In this document: in pieces, positions 1 through 10,126 of the stretch | Position numbering within the stretch: position 1 is the stretch's first letter | Layout: each line of letters opens with the position of its first letter | Origin: Bacteroidota bacterium | GTDB lineage: Bacteria; Bacteroidota; Bacteroidia; NS11-12g; UBA955 | Length of the DNA: 42,669 nucleotides | Direction of reading: 5' to 3' | Assembly: GCA_016868535.1 (NCBI GenBank) | Contig: VGGQ01000005.1 | Span: 1-42,669 of the forward strand | Translations under genes and position numbers: made by a program | The notes under the pieces: model-generated | What the model saw: the letters and a program-made list of their open reading frames with translations, nothing else | What the model was told of the DNA's origin: nothing | The model's database searches: none

Positions 1-3000
1 TTCACCGGTGGATACGTAAAAGGTATTTATTGCAATGGTGGTAATGATTTTAACATTCGCAGAAACACTATCCGTGATTGTCGTCCAAGCGCCTACTTCT
101 CAGGAATATACTGTTCAGGTCAAACGCCAACTTCCTATGAGCGGGCATTGTCTGACAATTATTTAAAAAACAACATATCTACAAATACCAACTATTCATT
201 CTTTAACATGTATGGTATTTATTGTAACAACGGTTCATGGAATGTGACCCGCAATACCATCGATGAATTGCAGCAAGGTGGACCCTATGGTTATCTTTAC
301 TGTTTCTATACTGTAGCAGGTACTGGTAACCACTTTTGGTCTTCCAATATAGCCACACATACCCGTGGTGGTTATTACACCTATGGTTTCTACAGCAGCG
401 CATCTGGAACAGGTGAGGTTCTATTCAAGCAAAACACTCTTAACTTCAACGTAAGTGCAGGTTTTGGCTGGAACTATTTTAACTACTTCACTTACGGCTT
501 TGGCTCTGCCAAAACCACCTATGAAGGTAACATCTTCTATGATAACACACCATACTATTGGGGCTTCTATTTTGGCAGTACCAATACCAATATGAAGTGG
601 ACCAACAACCACATTTTTGCTCCATTCTCAGGTTGGGGTATGTACAGCTACTATCCTTCAGCCGGATACGTATATGACTATAACTCATGGAGAGCATCAG
701 GTGCCGGAGGACAAGTTGGAGATATCTACGCAGATCCTTTGTTTACCAGCGTATCCACACGCGATTTCCGTCCACGTGAATTCTTCACACAAAACAATGT
801 CAACACTACAACCAATGCTCCTACTGAAAACAACGGCAAAAACCGCAACAAGGTTAAATCTGACCGCGGAGCTGCCGAGAACTTCATGGACATCGAGGCA
901 GTAAGTTCTAACCTGTCCGTACCCTCCAGCATTTGCGCAGGATGGGAACAAAAAGTAAATATCCAGGTAAAAAATCTTTACACCCATGACACTGCCTACA
1001 ATTTCAACGTGGCTTACACCTACACAGGTGGTCCTAAAGTTGCGCAAACCGTAACCAAGAAACTGCTGACAAATGACACCAACCTGGTTACTTTCTCAGT
1101 TCCGATTCGTGTAAATACCGTTGGAGATGTGAGAGTAGCAGTGTTCATCGATATCCCAGACGACAAAAATTCTAACGACTCATTCGTTTTCAAAACGGTT
1201 GTTAAACCTGCACCCGGTGGAGGAAAATACAGCAAGGGAACAACCCCTTCTACTGCCTTCTACCAGTTTGGCAGAACCAACGATGTAACCCAGGTTAAGC
1301 GCGCTGTTTATTACAATGTAAGCCGACCCCGCGCTTATACCAACGGTGATTACTGGGACGGAACCGGTTCTTCTACCGGCAAAAGCTGGACTGCATCAGT
1401 TTACGCTCAAACCGATAAAGGCACGTTGCTCTCCGGTGCAGGCAGCATCAGCAAGCACGCTACCGGTACCAACGACCTGGAAGTTAAATTCGAAACTTCT
1501 AACACTGCGTATGAAGACAGCATGATTACCTTGGTAACTAAAATCACTGACCTCAATAACGGTTGTGATACCTTCATCAAACGTAATGTACTGATTTATC
1601 CTACTATTGTACCTGACTTCAAATACCCAAGCAAGATTTGTGACGGTGAAACTGTTCCTTTTGACCAGGCCAGCACTGTGCGCAGTGGTTCTATGGAATT
1701 TTCATGGGACTTCGGCACGGGCGTAGCAGGTGACACATCCGGTGCACCCTCTCCGGTGTTCACATTCCCGAAACCAGGTACATACCGCGTTAAGATGTAT
1801 GCACGCACCCTGCCTTATGGCTTCGTTTCGGTGGATAGCGCAGATATAGTAGTCAATCCTATCCCTACCGTTAAATTCTCCAAAATTAACGCCTGCGAAG
1901 GCCAGGACCTGGTATTTACAAACCAGACTACGCCTACCACCGGTGTTAACTCTAACTGGAACTGGGGTAATGGTCAGAACAAAAATGACAACAATACTAC
2001 CGTTAAGTACAAGTATCCAACACCCGGATCATACCTGGTTACCCTTACTGCCAACCTGAACGGATGTATTGGTACTTCAAGCCAGCGCGTGTATCAGTTC
2101 CCCGCACCCAAGGCTTCATTTAGCCAGGTATCAGGTTCTTGCGATAATGACAAATACAGCTTCATGAACAAAACCACCATCGCTTCAGGAACATTTGGTT
2201 CATACTGGGACTTTGGCGATAACACCTATTCAACAGAAGACGATGCCAATAAAACATTTGGTACTCACGGAAGCAAAAGTGTGAAACTGATTGCTACCAG
2301 TGTGTTTGGCTGCAAAGACAGCTCTGTTCAGAACATCACGGTGCTTGAAAGCCCTAAAGTTTCATTCGTAAACACCCCTGCCTGCTCACGCACGGCTACT
2401 GAGTTTACCAATACCACGCCTACCGTTGGTGGCGCAGGTGGAACGGTTAAAACTTACGGCTGGAAGTTCGGTGACGGCGGAACCTCATCACTCGAAAGCC
2501 CCTCACACAGCTGGAGCGCACTGGGTCCTAAAACAATAACCTACAGCATAGAACTGATGAACGGCTGTAGAGGTTCTTTCACCAAAGTATTGTCTGTAGG
2601 CATCCAGCCTAAGGCTTCTTTCACCGCCAAAAACGTATGTCTAGGATCACCCATGACTTTTGACAACACCAGCACATGGCCTCAGGGAGATATCAGCTGG
2701 TTGTGGAACTTTGGTGACGGTACTACTTCTACCTCATCCAAGCCTGTGCACAACTACAACAAATCGTTCTCCCCGAATGTGACCCTGTATGCAAGCATCG
2801 CAGGCGGTTGCACCGATTCTATGGTAATTCCCGTGACTATTTTTGAAGGTCCCCGCACTTGTGACTTCACTGTAAATACCGACTACGCTTTCGGCTTCCG
2901 CGGTGTGAAACTGAACCCATTGAACGCTTCTACCGGTGTTGCCGGCGGCCAGGACAAGGTTGAGTACAACTGGATATTCCAGGGTGGTGGTACCAACAAA

Positions 3001-3399
3001 ACCAGTGGTATTAGTGCTGAAACCCAGTATGACTTTCAGGCTGACGGGGCCTACGACGTAACCATGCGTGCAAGGTCTACTACTGCACCTTTCTGCGAGT
3101 GCAGCATAACCAAAAAAGTGGTTATGAACCGCGCTGCCGTTAAGGATCTGGAAACTACCGGCGTTGCTGTGTTCCCTAACCCCAACAACGGTGAGTTCAA
3201 CCTGTCTGTGAAAAGCAACTTCGGCAAAAACCTGAACATTGTAATTACAAACATGTCAGGTGCTGTGGTTAAACAAATCAGCACAGAGAACAATGGTCTG
3301 ATCAGCATCAATAGCGGTAACCTTTCAGACGGTGTTTACATGGTACGTGTAAGTTCCGGCGAAAACACTGCCGTTCGCAGAATCACCATAAGCAAGTAA
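1..3399 (+). CDS. Secreted PKD-repeat protein with T9SS sorting domain (5' end outside window)
   Basis: The frame is open from base 1, so the ORF-track start at 148 (a TTG) is artificial and the gene begins upstream; 1132 codons are visible. The first ~260 residues are rich in Gly, Tyr and Asn with repeated 'N-x-I/F' turns (GNIFYD, KQNTLNF), like a right-handed parallel beta-helix. Next comes a CARDB-like beta domain, then five to six PKD repeats with the hallmark WDFG / FGDG motifs (SYWDFGDN, WKFGDGG, WNFGDGT). The C-terminus is a type A T9SS sorting domain: VFPNPNNGEF at its start, DGVYMVRV, and a final ITISK. It is therefore expected to cross the outer membrane by the type IX system and be attached or released at the surface. 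No catalytic motif is visible; an adhesive or structural role is inference only. Confidence 0.85.
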   Translation, partial: FTGGYVKGIYCNGGNDFNIRRNTIRDCRPSAYFSGIYCSGQTPTSYERALSDNYLKNNISTNTNYSFFNMYGIYCNNGSWNVTRNTIDELQQGGPYGYLYCFYTVAGTGNHFWSSNIATHTRGGYYTYGFYSSASGTGEVLFKQNTLNFNVSAGFGWNYFNYFTYGFGSAKTTYEGNIFYDNTPYYWGFYFGSTNTNMKWTNNHIFAPFSGWGMYSYYPSAGYVYDYNSWRASGAGGQVGDIYADPLFTSVSTRDFRPREFFTQNNVNTTTNAPTENNGKNRNKVKSDRGAAENFMDIEAVSSNLSVPSSICAGWEQKVNIQVKNLYTHDTAYNFNVAYTYTGGPKVAQTVTKKLLTNDTNLVTFSVPIRVNTVGDVRVAVFIDIPDDKNSNDSFVFKTVVKPAPGGGKYSKGTTPSTAFYQFGRTNDVTQVKRAVYYNVSRPRAYTNGDYWDGTGSSTGKSWTASVYAQTDKGTLLSGAGSISKHATGTNDLEVKFETSNTAYEDSMITLVTKITDLNNGCDTFIKRNVLIYPTIVPDFKYPSKICDGETVPFDQASTVRSGSMEFSWDFGTGVAGDTSGAPSPVFTFPKPGTYRVKMYARTLPYGFVSVDSADIVVNPIPTVKFSKINACEGQDLVFTNQTTPTTGVNSNWNWGNGQNKNDNNTTVKYKYPTPGSYLVTLTANLNGCIGTSSQRVYQFPAPKASFSQVSGSCDNDKYSFMNKTTIASGTFGSYWDFGDNTYSTEDDANKTFGTHGSKSVKLIATSVFGCKDSSVQNITVLESPKVSFVNTPACSRTATEFTNTTPTVGGAGGTVKTYGWKFGDGGTSSLESPSHSWSALGPKTITYSIELMNGCRGSFTKVLSVGIQPKASFTAKNVCLGSPMTFDNTSTWPQGDISWLWNFGDGTTSTSSKPVHNYNKSFSPNVTLYASIAGGCTDSMVIPVTIFEGPRTCDFTVNTDYAFGFRGVKLNPLNASTGVAGGQDKVEYNWIFQGGGTNKTSGISAETQYDFQADGAYDVTMRARSTTAPFCECSITKKVVMNRAAVKDLETTGVAVFPNPNNGEFNLSVKSNFGKNLNIVITNMSGAVVKQISTENNGLISINSGNLSDGVYMVRVSSGENTAVRRITISK

Positions 3400-3414
3400 T
3401 TGCGGTAAACCATA

Positions 3415-3446
3415 AAGAAAGCCCCGCCAATCGGCGGGGCTTTCTT
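3415..3446. terminator. Bidirectional intrinsic terminator between the PKD gene and clpC
   Basis: A perfect 14-bp inverted repeat (AAGAAAGCCCCGCC, loop AATC, GGCGGGGCTTTCTT) lies between two convergent genes. The GC core is flanked by A-rich sequence on the left and T-rich sequence on the right, so it can work as a terminator in both directions. Confidence 0.85.
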
Positions 3447-3465
3447 GTCTATAAAATGGAGCGTG

Positions 3466-6003
3466 CTACTCTCCCTTCTGTTCAGTTTCTTTTGCCTTAG
3501 GCTTTGCGATGCTGATATTGAGTTCCTCACTGTCTTTCTTATGATCCACCTTCAGCTCAATGCCTTCCTTCAGGTTGCCTTTAAGCACCTCCTCTGCTAG
3601 CGGTTCCTCCAAGTATTTCTGTAGGGCACGTTGCAATGGACGTGCGCCAAAATCGGGATCAAACCCTTTGTTCGCTAAAAATTCCTTGGCGGCTTTGGTG
3701 AGATTGATGTTGTAACCCAGATCTGAAATTCGCTTCAGCATTTTTGCCATACGCAAATCCAGAATATGAATGATTTCATCCTTACCCAGGCTATTGAACA
3801 CAATGATATCATCTATCCTGTTCAGGAACTCAGGAGAGAAAAACTTCTTCAGCTGGGTTTCAATTACCTGCTTGCTTTCCTTGTCACGTGAAGCCTCCTT
3901 GCTGCCTGTGGCAAATCCTACACCGGTACCAAAATCTTTCAGGGTTCTTGAACCAATGTTGGAGGTCATGATGATAACCGTATTACGAAAATCAATTTTA
4001 CGCCCCATGCTATCGGTCATCTGGCCTTCATCCAGCACCTGCAGAAGCAGGTTAAACACATCCGGATGTGCCTTTTCTACCTCATCAAATAAAATTACGC
4101 TGTAGGGCTTGCGGCGCACCTTTTCGGTGAGCAATCCACCCTCTTCATAACCTACATAGCCGGGTGGCGCTCCTACGAGGCGGCTTACGGCAAATTTTTC
4201 CATGTACTCGCTCATATCGATGCGAATCATGGCATCGTCTGTATCAAACAAAAATTCGGAGAGTGCCTTGGCAAGCTCCGTTTTCCCTACTCCTGTAGGT
4301 CCCAGAAAAATAAATGACCCAATGGGCCTGTTGGGCTCTTTAAATCCCGCACGCGTGCGCTGAATGGTCTTGGTAAGCTTTTCTACGACTTTATCCTGAC
4401 CTATTACACGACCCTTGATGGTATCGGCCATTTTAAGCAGACGCCTGCTCTCATCCTCAGCCATGCGCTTCACAGGTATTCCTGTCATCATGCTCACCAC
4501 ATCGGCAATATCGTCTTCTGATACGGTAAACTTCTCATGGGCAGTCTGAGCTTCCCACTGGGCTTTAGCCGTTTCAAGCTCTTCCAGCAGACGCTTCTCG
4601 TCATCGCGTAGTTTGGCAGCTTCCTCAAAATTCTGGCTTTTTACTACCCGGTTTTTCTCAACCTTTATCCCCTCAATACGGGCTTCCAGGTTCACTATTT
4701 CTGAAGGAACATGGATGTTGCTGATGTGAACACGCGCACCGGCCTCGTCTAGGATATCAATGGCCTTATCAGGCAAATGCCTGTCGCTCATGTATCGAAC
4801 ACTTAGGTTCACGCATGCCTTAACGGCTTCGGGCGTATATACCACATTGTGGTGCTCTTCGTATTTGTCGCGGATATTGTTCAGAATTTCTAAACTCTCT
4901 TCGGGCGTGGCCGGTTCTATCATCACCATTTGAAAACGACGTTCCAGAGCACCGTCTTTCTCAATGTACTGGCGGTATTCATCCAGGGTGGTAGCACCGA
5001 TACATTGAATTTCACCTTTTGCCAGTGCAGGTTTGAACATATTGCTGGCATCTAAGGAACCGCTGGCACCGCCGGCACCCACAATGGTGTGAATTTCATC
5101 AATGAAAAGGATTACATCCTCAGCTTTTTCCAGTTCCATCATCAGTGCTTTCATTCGCTCTTCAAACTGTCCGCGGTATTTGGTTCCTGCTACCATGCTG
5201 GCGATATCCAGGCTTACCACGCGCTTGTTATACAGCACGCGGCTCACCTTGCGCTGCACAATGCGCAGAGCAAGGCCTTCAGCAATGGCAGTTTTGCCTA
5301 CGCCTGGTTCACCAATCAGTACGGGATTATTCTTTTTGCGCCGGCTTAAGATCTGGCACACACGCTCAATCTCCTTTTCACGGCCTACGATGGGATCCAG
5401 CTTCCCTTCTTCAGCAGATTTGGTAAGGTCTCGTCCAAAATTATCAAGCACAGGCGTTTTGCTTTTACCTTTCCCTTTCCGGGCTTCAGTGGCTTTCTGT
5501 TCCTCGCGATAGAAATCTTCGGGATTGTCCTGCTCTTCTTCCGGTGTCTCCGCCCTGGGTGATTGCGTTTCCACGCCTTCTTCCAAAGCAGCCTTGAATA
5601 TGTCGTAGGTAATACCAAAATGAGCCAGAACTTTTGAGGCAGTATTGTCTTCATCCCGAAGAATACTCAGCAGCAGATGCTCTGTGCCAATCAAGTCCGT
5701 TTTGAAAATTTTGGCCTCCAGATAGGTTATTTTAAGGGCTTTTTCAGCCTGTTTGGTTAACGGAATGTTACCCAGATTGGTGGTGCGGTTAGCCGTGGAT
5801 TTTGTAGTATCCTCAATAGATTTTTTCAGCCTAATGGTATCAATATCCAGCAGGCGCAGAGTTTGCAACGCTTTGCCCTCGCCCTCCCGAATGATGCCAA
5901 GCAGCAAATGCTCACATCCAATGTAATCATGACCCAGCCTGATGGCTTCTTCTCTGCTGAATTGAATAACTTCCTTAACCCGAGGCGAAAATTTGGCTTC
6001 CAT
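3466..6003 (-). CDS. clpC: ATP-dependent Clp protease ATP-binding subunit ClpC
   Basis: An 845-residue Hsp100 unfoldase of the usual ClpC length. The N-domain is a double Clp_N repeat (about 1-145), followed by a charged linker. The first AAA+ module has Walker A GEPGVGKT (231-238) and Walker B VILFIDE (297-303). A UVR-type coiled motif sits near 458-480 ([12 protein letters not shown]) and marks ClpC rather than ClpB. The second AAA+ module has Walker A GPTGVGKT (568-575). A VGF tripeptide, the ClpP-docking loop type, is present in the second module (GTGVGFATG). It unfolds substrates and feeds them to ClpP in the cytoplasm. No ctsR or mcsAB neighbours are present, which is normal for Bacteroidota. 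The gene is monocistronic, divergent from dnaB and convergent with the PKD gene. Confidence 0.97.
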   Translation of the reverse strand: MEAKFSPRVKEVIQFSREEAIRLGHDYIGCEHLLLGIIREGEGKALQTLRLLDIDTIRLKKSIEDTTKSTANRTTNLGNIPLTKQAEKALKITYLEAKIFKTDLIGTEHLLLSILRDEDNTASKVLAHFGITYDIFKAALEEGVETQSPRAETPEEEQDNPEDFYREEQKATEARKGKGKSKTPVLDNFGRDLTKSAEEGKLDPIVGREKEIERVCQILSRRKKNNPVLIGEPGVGKTAIAEGLALRIVQRKVSRVLYNKRVVSLDIASMVAGTKYRGQFEERMKALMMELEKAEDVILFIDEIHTIVGAGGASGSLDASNMFKPALAKGEIQCIGATTLDEYRQYIEKDGALERRFQMVMIEPATPEESLEILNNIRDKYEEHHNVVYTPEAVKACVNLSVRYMSDRHLPDKAIDILDEAGARVHISNIHVPSEIVNLEARIEGIKVEKNRVVKSQNFEEAAKLRDDEKRLLEELETAKAQWEAQTAHEKFTVSEDDIADVVSMMTGIPVKRMAEDESRRLLKMADTIKGRVIGQDKVVEKLTKTIQRTRAGFKEPNRPIGSFIFLGPTGVGKTELAKALSEFLFDTDDAMIRIDMSEYMEKFAVSRLVGAPPGYVGYEEGGLLTEKVRRKPYSVILFDEVEKAHPDVFNLLLQVLDEGQMTDSMGRKIDFRNTVIIMTSNIGSRTLKDFGTGVGFATGSKEASRDKESKQVIETQLKKFFSPEFLNRIDDIIVFNSLGKDEIIHILDLRMAKMLKRISDLGYNINLTKAAKEFLANKGFDPDFGARPLQRALQKYLEEPLAEEVLKGNLKEGIELKVDHKKDSEELNISIAKPKAKETEQKGE

Positions 6004-6021
6004 GTAGTAGTTCCCCTATTA

Positions 6022-6029
6022 CAAAATTA
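6022..6029 (-). promoter_or_regulatory. Putative -7 element for clpC
   Basis: On the minus strand the sequence reads TAATTTTG, an exact match to the Bacteroidota -7 consensus TAnnTTTG, 18 nt before the clpC start codon. I could not find a convincing TTG -33 element at the expected 19-20 nt spacing, so this is a moderate call. Confidence 0.45.
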
Positions 6030-6235
6030 ATATCAATTGATGGTTAAACATGATGACTAACACACAAACGGCAGGCTGTATGCTTAAATATACAGTTGTC
6101 AAATTTTACGCCAAAAGTGATTTCCCATGCGCTGTATGACAATCTGCCATTGAATTTGAGTTATGCACCATTCTTCCACGGAGTATGTTCAAAAATATTA
6201 CTGGTCTGAAGCGATTTAACCGATAATAAAAAATA

Positions 6236-6243
6236 TAATTTTG
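6236..6243 (+). promoter_or_regulatory. Putative -7 element for dnaB
   Basis: TAATTTTG matches TAnnTTTG exactly and ends 8 nt before the dnaB ATG. If it is used, the transcript would be leaderless or nearly so. No good -33 TTG is visible at the standard spacing. Confidence 0.4.
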
Positions 6244-6251
6244 TTAGTCCT

Positions 6252-7874
6252 ATGGATAACGGCAACAACACAAACCGTAAACGCAAGAACTCTCCTGTAT
6301 TACCTGCTGATTATCAGGGGCGCGTTCCTCCTAATGCACGTGACCTTGAAGAGGCAGTACTCGGTGCCATGATGCTGGAAAGCGAAAAAATCAATGAGGT
6401 TATTGACATTTTGTCAGAAGCCCATTTTTACGCACCCGAGAACAAGGTAGTTTTCAGCGCTATTAGCGCCTTATACCAGGAAGGTAAAACAGCGGTTGAC
6501 TTGCTAACGGTAAACAATCATTTGCGGTCTACCAATGAACTGGAACTTATAGGCGGCAGTTATTACCTGGCCATGCTCACCAACAAGGTGTCGAGCGCTG
6601 CTAATATTGCCTTTCACGCCAGAATTCTTACCCAAAAAATGATTCAGCGCGAGCTGATAAGGGTGAGCGGCGAAATTGCCCATGATGCATTTGATGATTC
6701 TGAAGACAGTTTTGTGTTGCTGGATAAAAGCGAGCGTAAACTTTATGACATCAAGAACAATGGACTGAAGCGTAATTTTCAGGACATTGATATGCTGGTT
6801 AACCGGGCATTGAAAGATCTGGAGGAGCGAAGCAAAACAGAAACGGACGGAATTACGGGAGTGGCATCAGGATTTTCCGATCTGGACAGAATTACAGCCG
6901 GCTGGCAACCCAGCGATTTGATTATTTTGGCGGCGCGACCTGCCATGGGTAAAACGTCCTTTGGACTTTCACTGGTTAGAAATGCGGCGGTTGATTTCAA
7001 AAAATCAGTAATGATATTTTCCCTGGAGATGGCCGATGTTCAGCTGGTAAACCGCCTTCTCAGCGCGGAAGCGGAAGTAGCCGCCGATAAAATCAGAAAA
7101 AGTGATCTTACAGAGCAGGAATGGAAGAGACTCCTCAGTAAAACCGTGAGCCTGAGTCAAAGCAAAATCTTCATTGATGATTCACCCCAGCTGGATATTT
7201 TTGACCTGAACGCAAAGTGCCGTAGGGTACATTCCCAGCATGGCCTGGATATGGTTGTGGTGGATTATCTGCAGTTGTTAAGGCATGAAACCAAGGGCCA
7301 AGGAAACCGAGAGCAGGAAATTGCCTTTATTTCACGTTCACTGAAAGGCCTGGCAAAAGAACTGAGCGTGCCTGTTATTGCCCTTGCCCAGCTTAGCCGT
7401 GAGGTTGAAAAAAGGAACAACAAGCGTCCTCAGCTCTCCGATCTTCGTGAATCGGGCTCTATAGAACAGGATGCCGATATGGTTATGTTCCTTTACAGTG
7501 ATCAATATTACCAGAGAACGGCAGGCGGCAATGAAACTGCCCAAAAAGGCCCCGATGCTTACAACAATTACGGTGTGGAAGGCCTTACCGAGATTCTGAT
7601 TGGTAAAAACAGGCATGGTGCGGTTGGTTCTACTTTCACCAAGTTCATTAAGCACTACAGCAAGTTTGTGGATTTATCCCCTGAAGAAAGGGTGCTTATT
7701 CAAAGTCAGAACAACAACTACTTTAGCGGCTATGCGCACGAACCGGCCACACAAACGCTGCCGAGCAAGATGAACAACGCTTCAGACATGCTGCTGGATG
7801 ATGATAACCAGAACAGCTGGAACCACCTGGGTGGCTCGGGCGCAAACATCACAGAAGACAACGACGATTTTTAA
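6252..7874 (+). CDS. dnaB: Replicative DNA helicase DnaB
   Basis: A 540-residue hexameric replicative helicase that unwinds DNA at the fork and is loaded at the origin with DnaA/DnaC-type help. The N-terminal DnaB domain starts at about residue 26 (PPNARDLEEAVLGAMML), followed by the linker helix and the RecA-like C-terminal domain. Walker A is ARPAMGKT (228-235) and Walker B is MVVVDYLQLL (about 334-343). Downstream are the LSREVEKR and SDLRESGSIEQDAD motifs typical of DnaB. No intein interrupts the Walker regions. The first ~24 residues are a basic tail and the C-terminal ~60 residues are low-complexity, Asn/Asp-rich. The ATG is preferred because the next Met (residue 40) lies inside the conserved domain. 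It stands alone between clpC (divergent) and htrA (convergent). Confidence 0.97.
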   Translation: MDNGNNTNRKRKNSPVLPADYQGRVPPNARDLEEAVLGAMMLESEKINEVIDILSEAHFYAPENKVVFSAISALYQEGKTAVDLLTVNNHLRSTNELELIGGSYYLAMLTNKVSSAANIAFHARILTQKMIQRELIRVSGEIAHDAFDDSEDSFVLLDKSERKLYDIKNNGLKRNFQDIDMLVNRALKDLEERSKTETDGITGVASGFSDLDRITAGWQPSDLIILAARPAMGKTSFGLSLVRNAAVDFKKSVMIFSLEMADVQLVNRLLSAEAEVAADKIRKSDLTEQEWKRLLSKTVSLSQSKIFIDDSPQLDIFDLNAKCRRVHSQHGLDMVVVDYLQLLRHETKGQGNREQEIAFISRSLKGLAKELSVPVIALAQLSREVEKRNNKRPQLSDLRESGSIEQDADMVMFLYSDQYYQRTAGGNETAQKGPDAYNNYGVEGLTEILIGKNRHGAVGSTFTKFIKHYSKFVDLSPEERVLIQSQNNNYFSGYAHEPATQTLPSKMNNASDMLLDDDNQNSWNHLGGSGANITEDNDDF

Positions 7875-7881
7875 CTGTATA

Positions 7882-7908
7882 AAAAACCCTGACGACGTCA
7901 GGGTTTTT
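7882..7908. terminator. Bidirectional intrinsic terminator between dnaB and htrA
   Basis: A perfect 12-bp stem AAAAACCCTGAC, loop GAC, GTCAGGGTTTTT lies between two convergent stop codons. It has an A-run before and a T-run after the stem, the expected form of a two-way terminator. Confidence 0.85.
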
Positions 7909-7931
7909 CACATCAAAACACATACACTGTA

Positions 7932-9452
7932 TTATTCTTCGGCATCGGAAGATGCGGGAATCTTTAAAGCGAAGATTTTATCTTTACCATCGGCGGTTTT
8001 ACCTTCAATGGTTATGGCACCGCGCAGTGTTTTCAGGGTTGCAACAGCTCCCTGGACACTGTAAACGGGCTCATTGTTTATTTGTGTGATGAAAAATCCT
8101 GCAGATATACCGGCATCTTTAAAAACACCCTTACCCACGCTTTTCACTTTTACGGCATACTTCAATTTCAGGTTTTGCCTTTCCTCCCGGGTGGCATTTT
8201 CAAATTGCACGCCCATCAGACCTGCAGTGGTTTCCGGAGCTACTGATTCTATAGATGTTTTACCACTTTCACTCAACAACACGGCGAACAAATCCTGGGT
8301 AGATGTTTTACGACGCAGTGTAATCTTAACCTTTTCACCGGGGCGGCTTTTGCCAATCTCCTCCTGAAGACGGCTGCTGCTGTTCACGTCCACATCGTTG
8401 ATTTTTAAAATTACGTCGCCTTTTTTAACACCTGCCTTCTGAGCAGCACCATCGTCTAGAACATCAGCCACAAATACCCCTTTCAAATCAGGAAAACCCT
8501 CGTCATCGGCGAGTTGCTGGTTTATGTCTTGGATAGAAACACCCAGCAGTCCACGCTGTACTTTACCGTATTTCATCAGGTCGTTAACGACTTTTTTTAC
8601 TAGATCCACCGGAATGGCAAATGCATACCCTGCATAGGAGCCGGTCTGGGAGGCAATGGCAGTATTAATCCCTATGAGTTCGCCGCCTGAATTCACAAGT
8701 GCACCTCCTGAATTGCCGGGATTGATGGCGGCATCGGTCTGTATAAAATTCTCAATGGCATACTTATTCCCCTTACTGCGTATTAGGTCAACGTTTCTAC
8801 CCAAAGCACTCACTATACCCAGGGTAACCGTACTTTCAAGGTTAAACGGATTTCCGACTGCTACAACCCAGTTACCCACCTTTACACCACTGCTGTTGCC
8901 CAACTTCATAAACGGCAATCCGCTTTCGCCTACACGCAACAATGCAAGGTCTGTGTTTTTATCAGTACCGATGATTTCAGCCACATACGTGCGCTTATCG
9001 TTCAGGACTACTTCCACTTTGCTAGCGCCTTCCACCACATGGTTATTGGTAACTATGTATCCATCATCACTAAGAATAACACCACTCCCTGAACCGGCTC
9101 TGGGACCCGGGTTTTCAAACCTGAATCCTGGATTTTGAAAGAAATCGAAAGGATCCATGGGTCCGGATTCCCTCCGCTCTGAAGACATACCGCCTACACT
9201 GGTTTTAATGTGCACAACGGCCGGGGTCGCAACCTCTGCTACGCCCGCAAAATCGAAAGCCGGGTTTGGATTCAAGGCGGCATACTTCGCCAAATGGGCA
9301 CTGTTCATTTGCTTTTGCTCAATGGTTGTATCCCCCGAAATTCTGGTAATGACTGCCACGGCACCGAGAGACACCAACCCTCCCAAAGAACCTGCAAGCA
9401 ACAGGCCCATCCATTTTGATTTGTTCATTAACTTTTCCATCATGTTTTTCAT
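7932..9452 (-). CDS. htrA: Do-like periplasmic serine protease (HtrA/DegP family)
   Basis: A 506-residue trypsin-like protease with two PDZ-type domains. A basic N-terminus and hydrophobic segment (about 15-35) form a signal or anchor helix, so the enzyme acts in the periplasm. The catalytic triad is visible: His138 in VTNNHVVEG, Asp168 in NTDLALL, Ser248 in GNSGGAL. PDZ1 spans roughly 300-385 ([10 protein letters not shown]); PDZ2 is shorter and more divergent (about 410-500). The family degrades or refolds misfolded envelope proteins. The start is uncertain: Met1, Met4, Met5 and Met9 are all possible. A near-consensus promoter (TTTG-N18-AAAATTTG on the minus strand) ends only 2 nt before Met1, which favours a downstream Met. 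It is divergent from an ECF sigma gene, suggesting a link to envelope stress (inference). Confidence 0.94.
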   Translation of the reverse strand: MKNMMEKLMNKSKWMGLLLAGSLGGLVSLGAVAVITRISGDTTIEQKQMNSAHLAKYAALNPNPAFDFAGVAEVATPAVVHIKTSVGGMSSERRESGPMDPFDFFQNPGFRFENPGPRAGSGSGVILSDDGYIVTNNHVVEGASKVEVVLNDKRTYVAEIIGTDKNTDLALLRVGESGLPFMKLGNSSGVKVGNWVVAVGNPFNLESTVTLGIVSALGRNVDLIRSKGNKYAIENFIQTDAAINPGNSGGALVNSGGELIGINTAIASQTGSYAGYAFAIPVDLVKKVVNDLMKYGKVQRGLLGVSIQDINQQLADDEGFPDLKGVFVADVLDDGAAQKAGVKKGDVILKINDVDVNSSSRLQEEIGKSRPGEKVKITLRRKTSTQDLFAVLLSESGKTSIESVAPETTAGLMGVQFENATREERQNLKLKYAVKVKSVGKGVFKDAGISAGFFITQINNEPVYSVQGAVATLKTLRGAITIEGKTADGKDKIFALKIPASSDAEE

Positions 9453-9500
9453 ATCAAATTTTGTTCCGAACTTCTAACTTCAAATCGCATGAATTTCTTG

Positions 9501-9508
9501 TATTTTTG
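9501..9508 (+). promoter_or_regulatory. Putative -7 element for the sigma-factor operon
   Basis: TATTTTTG matches TAnnTTTG. It lies 48 nt upstream of the sigma-factor ATG, leaving room for a leader that includes the inverted repeat at 9520-9541. The -33 region has only a near match (TTC at the TTG position, spacer 19). Confidence 0.4.
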
Positions 9509-9519
9509 AGGCAGGTATT

Positions 9520-9541
9520 TACCCTTTTCGACCAAAGGGTA
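9520..9541. promoter_or_regulatory. Inverted repeat in the sigma-factor leader (operator or hairpin)
   Basis: A perfect 8-bp inverted repeat TACCCTTT-N6-AAAGGGTA lies just downstream of the putative sigma promoter and 15 nt before the ATG. It could be a protein-binding site or an RNA hairpin over the translation start region. There is no T-run, so it is not a terminator. Confidence 0.4.
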
Positions 9542-9556
9542 TTAAGTATCTGTGAA

Positions 9557-10126
9557 ATGTCTGAAACTGCCTCAAGCAAAGAGCGCGAAATGCTGGACCG
9601 GATTCAGGCTGGTGACCGGGAAACATTGTTTGGTATTTACAAAAGCCAATACAGTATGATACGCAGCTATGTAATTAAAAATAATGGCAGTGAAGAAGAC
9701 GCAGAAGATCTTTTGCAGGATGCGCTTATCGTGCTTTGGCAAAAAGTACAGCAAGGCAACTTTGTTCTGAGCAGCAAACTCAGCACATTTATGATGGCGA
9801 TTTGCAAAAACTTGTGGCTAAAAAGACTTGGCAAATTGCAAAAAATCGATGGAGAGGACAAAATTTTACCCTATTTGCACGTGTGTGCTGACAATTTTTC
9901 AGAGTTGTCAGATTTTAAACACCTTCAAAAAACTCTGGATGAGATTGGCGATACCTGCAAGCAGCTCCTTACACTGTTTTATTTTGATGGAAATGACATG
10001 GAACAAATTGCTAAAAAAATGCAATTTGCGAATGCAGACACAGCCAAAGCCAAGAAATATCAGTGCTTTAAAAAACTGGAGACTTTGATTAAAAGCCGTT
10101 TTACCAAATCTGATTTTATATCATGA
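9557..10126 (+). CDS. RNA polymerase sigma-70 family factor, ECF-like
   Basis: A 189-residue protein with sigma region 2 at about 20-90 (EEDAEDLLQDALIVLWQKV, the -10 recognition and core-binding helices) and region 4 at about 130-180 (CKQLLTLFYFDGNDMEQIAKKM, a helix-turn-helix for -35 recognition). It lacks regions 1 and 3, as ECF sigmas do. The ORF track extends the frame upstream to 9416, but those 47 residues are antisense to the htrA start and show no sigma homology; the ATG at 9557 gives the standard MSET-type N-terminus. The stop overlaps the next start by 4 nt (ATGA), so it is translationally coupled to a membrane protein that is probably its anti-sigma factor. Confidence 0.9.
   Translation: MSETASSKEREMLDRIQAGDRETLFGIYKSQYSMIRSYVIKNNGSEEDAEDLLQDALIVLWQKVQQGNFVLSSKLSTFMMAICKNLWLKRLGKLQKIDGEDKILPYLHVCADNFSELSDFKHLQKTLDEIGDTCKQLLTLFYFDGNDMEQIAKKMQFANADTAKAKKYQCFKKLETLIKSRFTKSDFIS

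Noticed and set aside
9416-9556. Upstream extension of the sigma-factor ORF (start at 9416)
   Set aside because: These 47 residues are antisense to the htrA 5' end, show no sigma homology and lie upstream of the best -7 element; the ATG at 9557 fits the family N-terminus.
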